Source: Paramecium pentaurelia (Eukaryota > Ciliophora > Oligohymenophorea > Peniculida > Parameciidae). Taken from it: 64,000 nucleotides of DNA. This document shows, one piece after another, positions 1 to 11,568 of this stretch. A model generated the notes under the pieces. That model saw only the letters and a list, made by a program, of their open reading frames with translations, was not told where the DNA came from and did not search any database. Position 1 is the first letter of the stretch; each line of letters opens with the position of its first letter. The position numbers were made by a program, and so were the translations under genes. The stretch lies in contig CAJJDO010000080.1 in NCBI GenBank assembly GCA_905183005.1, forward strand, positions 401,458 to 465,457. The letters are read 5' to 3'.

Positions 1-49
1 TATTTGTAATTCCTTTTATAATATTAATTTAGATAGTTATAAAAATTAA

Positions 50-743
50 ATGGAGCCTCAGCCTTCCATATTTTAGGAATTTTAATCAGATGATAAACAA
101 TAATTCTTAGATGTATAAATAATCTTAGTATTTTAACTCATCCATTACTTATATTTCAGCTACCGAACTTATAAAAAATAATCATCTTTTTTTAATCAAA
201 TAGGTATTCTTAATAATTATTCATATAGGACCTACAATGATATTAAAGTCTTGTCTTTTATTATCATTTTATATAGTATTTAAGAAAATTAAATATTCTT
301 CTAATGAATTCATATTAGGCCATTTGATTATTGGAGTAATTTTTCAAATTGCATCATTGCTTTATGAAAAATAATTTGCTTAGGTTGTTTATTAATTCAC
401 TATAATGGTACAATATTCATATTTTGTATAATAAATGACTGAAGAATCAATAGGATTTTTATGTTAAGCAACATAATATGCATAAAGCTTAGCTTTTATT
501 TATCATTTATTTTAGATGTTTAAAAATAAGAATGTAACTACATTGAGTCCATTCTAATTAAAAATTCATATTTTAGAATCTATGCTCTAAATTACATTAA
601 GTTTAACAAGCAAAAATAATATAATTTCATTGGGACCTGGAATTGTGTATTTATTATCATCAATGTTTTGCTTAAGAGTATAGAATGAATTAATGAATAT
701 TAAATAAGAAAAGAAAACAAGTGGAAAATAGAAGTCTTAATGA
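50..743 (+). CDS. hypothetical membrane protein
   Basis: This plus-strand gene starts at ATG 50 and ends at TGA 741-743. One 25-nt intron (204-228, GTA...TAG) is needed to keep frame. The spliced product is about 220 residues. Several hydrophobic stretches of 18-20 residues, including one right after the intron, suggest an integral membrane protein. I see no motif that names a family. The stop lies only 37 bp from the stop of the convergent sorting-nexin gene, a spacing typical of compact ciliate chromosomes. The gene may extend left of the window if the true start is upstream, although the ATG at 50 follows an A-rich stretch as expected here. Confidence 0.55.
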
Positions 744-780
744 TTTGTATAAATTAACACATTTTTTTATGAAATAATTT

Positions 781-2428
781 TCAAGGTTCTTAATTTTATT
801 TAATTGTTTCTGATACTTTGAACCAAAACTATTATTGGATTTCCAAATATTAGCATTCACATTAAGCTAAATCACCTAAAATAGATTTATAAGTTTAATG
901 TTTATCTTTTTTAAATTTATCAATTGTATATGATGTCAAAACATCTGTAACCAATTAAAATAATAATTTATATTAATCCACTTCTTTTTGAGTCTAAATT
1001 TATATTAATATTAATTACCTCATTTAATTAAAGTTCTAATTTTTATTTTTATTCATCTAAACTTAATTTACTAAATGAACCTTTCATAGTAGAATTTCCT
1101 TTCATTATTTTATATAAATCTGATTATTCTTCACTTAATTTTTATTCAGCCTTTTATTTTGATTACATTAAAGAATCTCTAGTTTAAAATGCTTAAATAA
1201 ATGCATCAATATCTCTTTATTCTGTTGAAATTAAATCCTATATCTTATCAAGAGAATTGTTATTTGGATCTCTCTATATTAGATTATTAATAATACAATC
1301 TTTTTGGCTAGTTCTAAAATTTCTGCATTTGCAGGATTAGCAAATATCAATTTATTTTAAGGTACCCATTCTTAAAGAACTTATTTTTCATATTCAGAAA
1401 TATTAAGTCCAAAAATTGTAAAAAATGTTTCCTTTAATTATTTTCTACTTGAACTTAAAGATTTTGCTTATTCTAATAATTTTGTTAAAGATGCTTAAGA
1501 TAATTTCAAAAAGGATTGAACTCCACTCATTTTCTTAATCATTTCAGGTGTGATTTCTTTAATCTCAGTGATTTAAAATGCTTATTTATATCTCTCAGTA
1601 TAAGCAAACACATTTTATTTTGGTATCTAAGCTATTTACTATTTAATATTTTATGTATCAAAATACTTTGTTGATATCAGGATTTGTTGACCTTAAAAAT
1701 ATATCATAAAATTCTTCTGAATAATAGAGATGCTTAATCTACATCATCTTCATACAAAATATATTAAGTAATCTTGTCCTCTCAATTATTATCTCTGTTC
1801 CTGTACTTACAGATTTCTCAGGAATTGGTGGTATATATTATCCAGGCCATTTAGCTAAGAGTAATTCTCTGATTGTGTAGAATTCATTAAATCTTCTACA
1901 TGTTTCAAATTCTCCAAAACAATCTTTTCCTTTGATTGTGTAAACTATATATGTAGATATACCTCCACCTTTTTAAACAGGATCACATACTTTTATTTCA
2001 ATCTATAATATAGAATACTAAAATACTGGAAAAGTATAATCTGCTTTTAAAAATAAATTCTCTAAATTTGATGATATTGTTTCTGGACTTTTTTCAATTA
2101 CTTATGATTTATCTTCCTATCCTTTTGATTAATCACTTTCAATTTTATTTTCATCTTTAACAATTTCTGATTCAGGTTCCTTTTACACGATTTTTTCAGG
2201 TGTTTCAGAAGCTTCTCGTTACTATTCTATATCACTCTTTACTCCTATATCTTATTTCATTTATTCAACAGCTTCTTCTTTCTTTTCCAACTTTTCTTAA
2301 TTGTCTTCTTTTTATTAAATATCTTCTTTAGGTTATTGAGTATGTTCATCAATTTATTATTATTGTGATTATTACTATTATCCATCCTAAAGAAATTATT
2401 TTTATTCTGCATTTTATTCGTCTGACAT
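781..2428 (-). CDS. PX-domain sorting nexin
   Basis: This is a sorting-nexin-like protein, expected to bind phosphoinositides on endosomes and act in retromer-type sorting. It starts at ATG 2428 and ends at TGA 781-783. Three introns were read: 1639-1666 (28 nt), 1274-1296 (23 nt) and 994-1018 (25 nt). The product is about 520 residues. A Gln/Glu-rich N-terminal arm of about 130 residues is followed by a PX domain carrying the RRFNEF phosphate-binding motif and the PPIPEK proline loop. The C-terminal half is helical and Gln/Lys-rich, consistent with a BAR-like region. Many glutamines are TAA or TAG. The PX domain is clear; the sub-type (SNX1/2/Vps5 versus others) is inference. Confidence 0.85.
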
Positions 2429-2521
2429 TTGTAAAAATAAAAGAAAATGAATGAATTAAAATTTTAATTTTCTTTAAGAATATTAATTTGTTATAATTTA
2501 GAATAAACTATTTCTGCAAAA

Positions 2522-3028
2522 ATGAGATTAAACATAAAAGAATATGATTAATTCATTCAAAAGTATTATGATTACACATTCTACTAAAGAATTTCAATCA
2601 ATTTTTTAATATATACATAAGTATATGATAACACAATATTAGATTTATGTTAATCTAAAATTGATTTTATAGGAATAATAAAATTAAAACTAATTAAATA
2701 ATTTGATATTGAAATGAAGGAAAATGTAAATGCTAATAAATTATTGTTTATACTATTTTTTTAAGTATTTTATTTTAATTATGAAATAAATATTAGATCA
2801 TATATTCATTTTATAATTCTAATCTGGATTGAATAATAGATGAAGAATTTGAATAAAAATATATTACTATTCTTTCTTTATTTTTTAATTTAATCTGAAA
2901 TCAAATAAAATTAAAGATGTTATCTATTAATCAAATTAATATACTTATTCAATATTACTTTTCTATATGGATTATGTAAATCCACTCAATTATATACAAA
3001 TATAATTGTTTTTTTTATTTTAAATTGA
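2522..3028 (+). CDS. uncertain ORF, 168 codons
   Basis: An open frame from ATG 2522 to TGA 3026-3028 has no internal TGA. The predicted protein is rich in Ile, Phe, Leu, Tyr and Asn, with possible hydrophobic segments, and resembles no family I recognise. In such AT-rich DNA an open frame of this size can occur by chance when only TGA stops, and a 22-nt GTA...TAG segment near 2620 could shorten it. It sits between the starts of the sorting nexin and the end of ASF1. It may be a small fast-evolving gene or simply intergenic DNA. Confidence 0.22.
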
Positions 3029-3094
3029 TATTATGCAGATAAAATTTTTATATGTGTAATTTAATTATTTAATAAGTTTTTAATTAAAATATGA

Positions 3095-3722
3095 TCAAGA
3101 ATCAAATACATTTTAAATCTAATGAGGAGCATTATAAACTTCTGTTGCATCAGCTGATTATTTCTCTTATTATTCTTAAAACATATAAGCTTTTGTTTAA
3201 ATTGGCTGTTATTGAACATCAGAATTAGCAGGGTTATTCCAATCAATTTCAAATCGAGTTATACGGGGTTTATTATTGAAGATTTATCTAGCAATATCTT
3301 CTATTATGACTTCTTAGGGGTCGTTTTCAATGTTTTCAGGGGATGTATAGGTATTATAGACATAATATCCAACTCTAAAAAATTCTCTTTGTCTGTATGA
3401 ACAAGTCAAGATAAAAGCAGTAATACCCAATAATTCATCTTATGGAATTTTTTTCCAATCTGGAGGATTTGATTCAAGAGTAAATTACTTAGTTCCCTTA
3501 GTCAAAGGTCCCATAGAAAATTAGTCTAATATTTAATCATGAGCTTCATCTTTTGGAGAACCTATATAGAGAAGACTAAGATTAATAAATAATTTATTAC
3601 GTCCATTCTATTTCATCTTCAATGTCTGCTATTACATCAAAGTATATATCCATTGTTATTGGACTAGTAAATGGTTAGGATTTGTCATCAACAACAATAT
3701 TAGTAATACTAACAAAAGCCAT
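3095..3722 (-). CDS. ASF1: histone chaperone ASF1
   Basis: ASF1 binds the histone H3-H4 dimer and hands it to CAF-1 or HIRA during nucleosome assembly. The gene starts at ATG 3722 and ends at TGA 3095-3097, with one 25-nt intron (3576-3600). The ~200-residue product has the family hallmarks in order: an N-terminal VSITNIVV strand, a PFTSPI segment, LLYIGSPKDE, the ILTCSYRQREFFRVGYYV strand pair and a PRITRFEIDW motif closing the Ig-like core at about residue 155. The short tail is Gln-rich and low in complexity, as in other eukaryotes where the tail is poorly conserved. Conserved tryptophans are all TGG and several core glutamines are TAA, which supports the code assignment. Confidence 0.96.
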
Positions 3723-4004
3723 GAACTTTTTTATTAATTAAATATTTTATTTTGGAGGTTAATAAATAAATATTATCTAATTCAAAGAGTATGAGATTAA
3801 ATTAGATAAATATATATGATGAACATTCTCTATCAACAATAATTATCATATATATATATATTATAAGATAATTAGAGTGAGCATTTCTAAAGAAAAAAAA
3901 TTGATAATAATTGTTTAGGTTAAATATTTAAGAAATATCACAAAATTAAAATTAAGTAAATCAAAAGGAATGTGTTTGTATTTGTTTCTTATTTAATAAT
4001 GTTA

Positions 4005-4486
4005 TCATTTTTTTTCCAACTAAGGATCAACGTGGAGATCTTGAGGTACAAAAGCATATGGTATAACTTCAGAGCCTTTAGAATACTTTGGTTTCGAATG
4101 ATCTTTCCCTATAGCAATAATTTTAATATCATTGCCAGAATAGCAAAACTATGGATTAAAGGTGTTTTTACTTCAATTATTGTTTATCTACACATACCAC
4201 AAGGAAATGTAGGCTCTTATGTATCACTATTTATAATATTAGAAATATACCATGAAACTACAATAGTTGAAATTTGACGATCCCCTTCACTAACAGCTTT
4301 GCATATCGCTACACGTTCAGCACAAACACAGAGCCCATAACTAGCATTTTCGACATTACATCCTGTATATAATTTGTTATTTTTTGTCAATAAAGAACAT
4401 CCTACTCTAAAATTTGAATATGGGCAATATGCTCTTTCTTTGGCTTTAATTGCTTCTTGAATTAGTTATTCTTCTGTGATTTCCAT
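4005..4486 (-). CDS. CDA: cytidine deaminase
   Basis: Cytidine deaminase hydrolyses cytidine and deoxycytidine to uridine and deoxyuridine in pyrimidine salvage. The gene starts at ATG 4486 and ends at TGA 4005-4007. Two introns were read, 4227-4250 (24 nt) and 4149-4171 (23 nt); removing both restores the family sequence. The ~144-residue product shows the substrate-binding segment YSNFRVG, then NVENASYG, the zinc/catalytic CAERVA motif (zinc-binding Cys plus catalytic Glu) and the second zinc site PCGMCRQ. The C-terminal PYAFVPQDL corresponds to the usual PFxFGPxDL. Length and motif spacing match the homotetrameric CDA family. An antisense open frame on the plus strand over this gene is a shadow. 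Confidence 0.95.
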
Positions 4487-4635
4487 TTTTAATAATATTT
4501 TATATCTTAATTTGTCATTCCAATTCTTTCCCTAAGGTCTCAAATGATCAGAAACCTTTCGAAAAATGACGTAATAAAATAGAAAACAGAAAATAATATA
4601 AATAGATTTCTTAGAATCTGGCTATTCATATACAT

Positions 4636-5480
4636 TCAGATCTAGGGTATGATTACTCTTCGCAATCTTTCTATTCCATTGGTAATTCTATACCCAGTTA
4701 TCCTAATTTTCTTTGGAAATACTTTAGTTTTAGATTAATAAAAATCTAAAATAAAATTTAGTTATGATACAAGAAGATGAAAGTCTTAATTAGAAAAACT
4801 TAGATGTAGTAGTTTAATATTTAAAATGATGTTCAATATTATAAAATTCAATTAATTCTATAATGTCTAATATTAAAAAAAATACAAGTAATTAGTTTTT
4901 TCTTCCAAATCCTTTGAATTAAATAATCAAAGCAGCTGCTACTGAGCTTAAAATATCTCTGATGCAGAATACTACTACTTATGTCATCTTATCTTTTACA
5001 GTTTAAGTTTATACAATACATAATAAAATGTCTTGTAAAAAAAGTACAATTCTAAAATTAAGTATATAATAAATTAAACTAAATAAAAAGTGTAACTTTC
5101 AATAGAGTATTTTCAAATAGTGATATTATTGATGCTTCAATATAGTTAAACTTAATACATTATTTTGATTTTTGGCATTTTATTCATATCATGAGTATAA
5201 TTTAAAAATGTGATTTTCATATCATCAGTAAAATGAATTCAAGATGTCCTTTATTTAATCATTTCTTCATTAATATTCTAAGCTAAAACCTTTTATCCAC
5301 TTAACAAAGCATATCTAAGGCTTTCTGTTAACCAAAATAGACTAAAAAAATTCAAACCAAGAATTCTGATAGAATACAATAAAAGGATTAATAATCTTCT
5401 AATAACCTTCATTGAATTATCTTAATTTATATTCAGAATCAAATAATCCAAATAGTTAACCTATTGAGAAAGGTAAAAGT
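4636..5480 (-). CDS. unresolved hydrophobic gene or remnant
   Basis: The minus strand here contains several protein-like segments that I could not join into one convincing gene. The last segment ends at TGA 4636-4638 and uses a 25-nt intron near 4725-4750; it includes a hydrophobic stretch and ends in a basic region. Upstream, around 5230-5420, two overlapping frames both look coding, one with the segment LRYALLSGQKVLAQN followed by an in-frame TGA. No ATG was found for the longest frame. This may be a multi-exon membrane-protein gene misread by eye, or a decayed copy. The function is not recognised. Confidence 0.25.
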
Positions 5481-5692
5481 AATTAAATACTATATATCTA
5501 CCTGTTAATTAATTTCAAATGTTATAGTGCCTCTAAAAGAAAGGAATAAATTATCTATTAATTAATAATCAAAATCCCTAATAATACTGTGGATTAAAAA
5601 ATAAGTTATGGATAAATAATGATATGTATAAATAATGAACTAATTAGAAATGATTTTATAAAATTTATTAATAAAATGTTTATATATATTAT

Positions 5693-6447
5693 TCACTTAA
5701 ATTTTTTAAGTGCTATTGAATTATAAACAGCTCCTCTTACATCTTTATCAACTTTCAATTCTTGATCACTTATTTTGTAATACTTGATCATTTGAGGAAT
5801 ATTACAATATTGGTATAAGTTTGTCAATTCATCTAATTCAAAGCTTTTTAATTGTTCTTCACTTACTGGTGTGAGAAATATACACAACATCCTTTAAGTC
5901 AAAATGTTTGTAATTCCAAATCTAACATCATTTCTTTAACTTTCAGGTGTTAATAAATAATGCAAATCTCTTTAGAATTATGATGAAAGTTTATATTCTT
6001 TTTTCTTAAGCATTCTGTAAATAGCAATAAGACATGCTTATAATGAAACCAACTATTTTATTTATCATATTATACATATTCTGGATTTACTAAAGCGTAA
6101 ATACAATTTTCATTTAAACCTATTTCTTTATTAAATAATTATTGATCCTTAATATGCTAAGCAAGTAAAATCCAAATTGATTTGTCTTTATCTATAAAAT
6201 ATTATTACATAAATTTATAAATTAATATATTTTATAATTCTAAGTATTCAAAATAATGTTTAAGGGATAAAGGTTCTCTAAGATCATATTTAATTCATTT
6301 GAGAATATATTAAGAGAAAAACTAAATTATTCATTATTATTGTCTTAGCCATTTGTAATCTATCATCAAAATAATAAAAGATTAAAACTCATTAGTTTGG
6401 GATAACATAAAATATTTATCATAAACAAAATTTGTAAAAGTCTACAT
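5693..6447 (-). pseudogene. gene or pseudogene with two in-frame TGA
   Basis: The frame from ATG 6447 to TGA 5693-5695 reads as a coherent helical protein once a 23-nt intron near 6085-6110 is removed. However, it contains TGA at 6331-6333 and 6295-6297, and no GT...AG pair can splice both out. Both positions would read well as tryptophan, within contexts such as QYILK-TGA-IKYDL. The C-terminal ~190 residues are uninterrupted and contain short motifs such as KSIWILLAQH and LTPVSEEQLK, but I recognise no family. Likely options are a recent pseudogene, a shorter gene starting downstream, or unrecognised recoding. All conserved genes in this window end at TGA, so recoding would be exceptional. 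Confidence 0.4.
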
Positions 6448-6766
6448 TTATTTTGGTTATGAATTTAATTACTCATTAAATAAAAATTGAATTCATTATA
6501 ATAAATTAGCTAATGAATAATAAATTAACAATATTTAAAAGAAATACTAGATAAAAATATATTAATTCACATAAGCAATCAAATTAAAATATTATATAAG
6601 TATTAATAATCTAAAATTAATACTTTAAATAAATCTAAATTATATAAAGTTAAATATAATAGATAATATTAAAGGTAATTACTATTTAATATATATCTAT
6701 ATAATAGATATTAAAGAATAATATAATTAAATTTGAAATTAATTTCTTATTATTTATATAAAAAAA

Positions 6767-8203
6767 TCAATCATTTTGATCATCATTTTCTTCAGCAATT
6801 TCTTCTGGATAATCGTTTTCTCCTTCCTCTCCTTCTTCATTTAATTATTCTGGATCTATTCCAAAAAGATGTAAATTTTGCTATTAGCCAATAATTAGTA
6901 ATTCATACACTGAATATATCTCTAAATTAATTATTTTCATTTGCCAATTTTTCTACTTCTTCTTATAATTGTTATTTTTCATCACTCATATGTTAATATA
7001 ATTATTTGAAATTTTCGATTAAATCTTAATTATATATTAAAATTACCTTCTAATTTATGTATTTCTTCATCTTTAGCTTCTAATTATTATCCTAATTCTT
7101 ATATAATTTCATCTTTTTGATTATCATTACTCTTCACAGATTTTTTATTTGAGGATTATAAATTCTTTTTAGAATTATTATTAATAAATTCTTCCTTCAA
7201 TTATTGTAATTCTTCTTAATTATCATTTAAATTTTATTATAATTATTCAATAATTTAATCTTTCATTTAAGATTCTTATTGTAATTCATTAAGAGTTTAT
7301 TATAATTCTTCCTAATGAATTTATACAAATTTATACCAAATTATATTCTTAAGCAATACTTTCTAATTACTAATTTTTTTCATTAAGAATTTATTCTAAT
7401 TCATTTATTTAATCTTCATATTGATTTCTTACTTTATTTACTTCTTCTTATATATGTTTATTTGTTTAATTTAATTTATTATTCAAATTTCTATTTTCTT
7501 CTGTTAATTATTAAATTTTTTATTTATCCTCTCTACTTTTTTATTCAAATTCTTATTCTTATTTTTATCTAAAGATGTATAAATTATTTATTACAATCTT
7601 CGTTATGTATCTCTCTCTCTTTAATTAACTTATTATAATTCAGCCTTAAGTTTTTCTGTTTGTTATTATTCTTCTCTTAATTAACTAATTAATTGCTGAC
7701 TATTTCTATCATTATCAGATGTAATTTTTTAATTAGAAGAATAAGGTCTTTTATCATTAGATAGATATTATTGATCAGCTCTTTTATCATGACTATCGAT
7801 TTTCTTATCCAAATAATCATGTTTATTGCTGACTCTATTAATATCAATTGTTTTGGAATATTCAGGTTTCTTATACTCATTATTTATAAACTCCTTTGTT
7901 GGAACTTAAGGTTATGGTTTATAATCATTTTTTTTGAATGAATTTCTTTATTCATTTTTTTAAGGAACAGGGACACTACCTTAATTTTTCTAATACATTT
8001 CTAGAATTGTGTTAATATTAACCAATACCTTAATATGGAATAATTTCAGTTTTATGTTGCTAATCTACAGGACCTGTTCGATTATGAATTTAAGAATCAC
8101 ATGAATAACATAATCTGTATGTTTGACCATATCTACATTAGTTACATTTAATAGTAGCAGGTCTTTGTTAACATTTTTAACACTTGACAAAGAGAGATTA
8201 CAT
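6767..8203 (-). CDS. B-box zinc-finger coiled-coil protein
   Basis: The gene starts at ATG 8203 and ends at TGA 6767-6769. A 28-nt intron (8001-8028) follows the zinc finger. The first ~50 residues hold a Cys/His pattern (KCQKCQQRP, KCNQCRYG, CYSC, then two His), which fits a B-box-type zinc-binding fold. Residues of about 60-150 are polar and Lys/Asn-rich. The rest, to about residue 440, is a long Gln/Glu/Lys-rich coiled coil with many TAA/TAG glutamines, ending in a strongly acidic tail. Zinc finger plus coiled coil suggests a scaffold or cytoskeletal role by analogy with TRIM-like proteins, but no RING or SPRY domain is seen. Additional introns are possible in the coiled coil. Confidence 0.75.
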
Positions 8204-8280
8204 TTTCAAAAGATGTTTGAAAATATATGTTAAAAAATCTTAAAATAAATAAATTTGAATTTATTTTAAAATAAAAGTAC

Positions 8281-9314
8281 TCATTAAGATTATATTTACC
8301 AATCGTAAATCTCTTTTTGGCAAGAGATTTGGAGAAACAATCTAATATTCTTGATTACACCTATATCAAATGGATATCTTTAATTCTAATCGATATACGA
8401 AATCCTTTTCCAACTTAAGTATTCCCCTGATATTATTGATCACTTTACATGTTGTAATATTTTTAGCTACATAAAATGCATGAAATCCAAATAGAGTAAT
8501 CAATAAAATTACTATAATTCCCATAATTATAAGCATTCCAATATTTTAAACAGAAATTCGAATGCTTACTATTAACTATGCAATTTGGACAAACAAATAT
8601 ATTAGAAATAAAAGTTTATTCTTTTCTCCTATACATATACCAATCCAAGGACAATGATGATCAAACATTGGAATACATTTTTTACAATATTAACAATGTT
8701 TGGATCTCATTGGCTACTCATTTAAACATTACATACAGAATCTCTTTTCTGTTGGTAAAATTGTAGGCATTACTGCATTTGAAGTGCTAATACAAGTTTA
8801 TTTATTTAGTGTATTAATTTTAGCTTATTCAGAAGAAGGTGATGAAAGCATTCCTCTACCTGATAAAATATGCTAATTGTCTGTCTATTGTTATTACTAT
8901 TATTCTGGATAATATCTATAAAAATGATATTACATTATACTTTTAAATTGTATTTTCATTATCTGGACCATCTTTGAATTGATCCAATGAAATCTAACCA
9001 TTAGATTCATCATTTGCTAAAGCATTAAGTACTTCTCTTTTTACATTATTTTCAATCTATACTTCTACTTGATTATTCTCAACTGGAAGTTCTATCTTAA
9101 CTATTGGAATAATTCCAGGATCTTTGAATCGTATTATAAAATATAATCCACTTGTAATAAACATTAAAGGTCTAAGTTGATAGTTCAATAATAAAACAAC
9201 CCAAAAATGTAATAATACAAGAGGAATTCTTTGTAAGCCCATAAATGTAAACCAATCTACAATAATACAAATATAGTTGGTCCAAGAAAAGCTATAATTG
9301 CTAAAGAAATTCAT
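8281..9314 (-). CDS. DHHC palmitoyltransferase
   Basis: This is a protein S-acyltransferase that transfers palmitate to cysteines of membrane proteins. It starts at ATG 9314 and ends at TGA 8281-8283. Two hydrophobic segments are followed by the DPGIIP motif, a variable loop, then the cysteine-rich domain with CMQC, HCQYC and the catalytic DHHC in MFDHHCPW (about 8645-8667). Two more membrane segments follow, then TTWE and a PFDIG motif typical of the family C-terminus. A 25-nt intron lies just before the Gln run. A 22-nt intron (8427-8448) ends in CAG rather than TAG, and it is required to form TTWE. The enzyme could acylate the MGC/MGA-type proteins encoded in the same window, but that is speculation. 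Confidence 0.93.
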
Positions 9315-9537
9315 TACTTTTCTAATTGTAAAATACACAAGCAGCTTTCATCTCTTCTAATATTTGTTTATTAATATTTGAATAATTATAATACTATAAC
9401 TAAATTATTGTCTTTCTTACCTTTTTACATAAAATACTTATCTTATCTATTAGTTCTTTATCAATTTATGTTATTATTAAGAATTCCAATTAAGAATTCT
9501 AATTAAATTGGATTTCAAATTGAAAATATCTAATATT

Positions 9538-10410
9538 ATGATTACTAATTTCAAAGAATTTGTCAACAATTCTTAACCTATCATAGATGCTCTTAGAGAT
9601 CTCAACATATTTGATACTGACAATGAATTCTAATCCTAATAATAAATTTCTATTCGTCTTAAGTCCTTCTTTGAAAACTCATAAACTAAAGTACATTAAT
9701 GCATTCATTATTTCTAGAAATAATTCTTAAAGTCTTTATTTAAAATCTTTGAAAAAGAATCTTAAAAAGATGGGAACTTATAAGTAAAATTAAAACTTCT
9801 ACTTTTACTTCATCTAATTTTAAGTTCACAAGTAGCTCGAGCTGAATTATCTAAAATTTTAATATCAAAACAAATTAATATTCAAATCAACAATACTACT
9901 TTAGGAAAAGTCTGTCAACAATACTATTTTTATCTTTATAAGCTAGCTTCTCAAACAACATTTATTAATGAAGACGTAATCAATGGCGATTTATTAATTT
10001 ATTTCACATTATCCAATTAATGCAATTTAGGAATAAGCATTTAATCCAAAATTGAAAATGTAGAGTCATTCTAATCTAATATATTATTAGCCAATACTGT
10101 TAAATTCATATATTATGATTTACAAGATATTGCTATTTTTATAATGAAAGATGTCAAGTAATTGGTTGAAAATTAATATGACTCTAAATAGAACAAATTA
10201 TAGATCCTAGAATTATATAAAGAAGTAAAAATGATATTTTATTATTATAGTGTTAAGTACTATAAGAAAAAATGCTTTGTTTTTATAGATTTAATCGTCA
10301 CTTTTCACACTTTTCTCAAATCATGCCACCTTTTTCATTAGTTATTGAACAACATTACCTTAAAGACTTACAAAACAATACACCAAAAATACACTCTTTA
10401 AAAAATTTGA
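9538..10410 (+). CDS. hypothetical helical protein, 290 aa
   Basis: A single open frame runs from ATG 9538 to TGA 10408-10410 without introns. The protein is hydrophobic-helical, with regularly spaced Leu, Ile and Lys, and has no transmembrane segment that is obvious by eye. I recognise no motif. It is divergent from the DHHC gene (223 bp between starts) and convergent with eS6 (about 177 bp between stops). Codon choice resembles its neighbours, with some GC-richer codons in the first 100 positions. The length without TGA and the protein-like composition argue for a real gene; the function is unknown. Confidence 0.6.
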
Positions 10411-10587
10411 ATAAATTGAATTAAGAACGTGTTAAATTTTAACCCTAGACTTCCAAATAGAAATAAATGATAAAATTTGAATTTGTAGATAAGAGACAAC
10501 AATAGGAATCTCCACACTTTTCATTTTCAAATTGATATTTATTCATTTTATCATTATTTTTATGTAATGTACTTTATAATATCATTT

Positions 10588-11568
10588 TCATTTCTTGGCT
10601 TTGGTTGGAGCTTTTTGAGTTGGTTATGGTACAGTCTTGGCTGGTGCAGTTGTCTTAACTGGAGCTGCTGCTTTAACAGGAACAGCTGCTTTGGCTGGAA
10701 CAGCACCCTTAGCTTATGTTGCTGGTTTAGCTGCTTAAGTTGATTTAGCTTATTTTGTATCTTTGGCCTAATAATTAAGCTTAATTTTAATACTTTTGGT
10801 TGTTCTTTAGCTTTCTCCTTGATTTCAGATGAAGCTTTTCTGTGCTTCTTGTGAGCTTCATGGACATCATGAGCCAATTTTTTATATGCTTCTAAAGCTT
10901 ATTTGGCTTTGGTTCTTCTAGCTTATTCTGTCTTCTTTTAGATGGTCTTTCTTCTCAATCTTGATTCAGTGACGAGTCTTTAGATTTTTGGTGCCTTTTA
11001 TCTCTTCTTTCCATCTTTTGTAGTCCATGTTCTTCTAATGAGATTCTTTTAAACTATAGCAACACCATCAGTCTTCTTGAATCCAAATAATCTTCTCAAT
11101 TTAGTTAATCTCTTTGGACCTAATCTTCTTGGAACATTTTAATCTGTAAGTCCAGCAATTTCATTGGCACCCTTTTTTACTACTTATAAGGCTAGGACTC
11201 TGATGTCTTGACCTACAATGCATCCTCTAATTGATTTGCGTTTCATCTCTCCATCCTTTCTTGGTCTATAACCCTTATGTCCTTTTCTCATAAGGATTCT
11301 CACTCTTCCCTTGAATAGGACACCTTGTCTCATTGGGAAACCTTGTTTATCGTTACCACCAGTAATCTTGAATACATAACCTTTGTATTCATCACCTAGG
11401 TTATCAGCTTCGACAACTTGTCCCATTCTCTTATCGAAGAATATGGAGCTACATAATCACCAATATTTTATTACCATTTCTTGTCATCATCGATTTCGAC
11501 TGTTTTTTAAGCGCCTGTCAAAGGGTAGGAAATGTTGAACTAAGCAAAGCATATTTAGTTACCTTCAT
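10588..11568 (-). CDS. RPS6: 40S ribosomal protein eS6
   Basis: eS6 is a component of the small ribosomal subunit. The gene starts at ATG 11568 and ends at TGA 10588-10590. Three introns were read: 11540-11562 directly after codon 2, 11449-11474, and 10768-10793 near the C-terminus. The core is nearly textbook: NISYPLTG, GQVVEADNLGDE, the YVFKITGGNDKQGFPM block, KGHKGYRPRKDGE and the PRRLGPKRLTKLRRLFG segment, followed by the long basic helix. After the third intron the usual RRxS-rich phosphorylation tail is absent. In its place is an Ala/Pro/Lys/Thr tail of about 60 residues that resembles a histone H1 tail. Codon usage is GC-richer than elsewhere, as expected for a highly expressed gene. 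Confidence 0.97.

Noticed and set aside
3972..4277. Plus-strand open frame of about 100 codons
   Set aside because: It is antisense to the well-supported cytidine deaminase gene and has no family signal.
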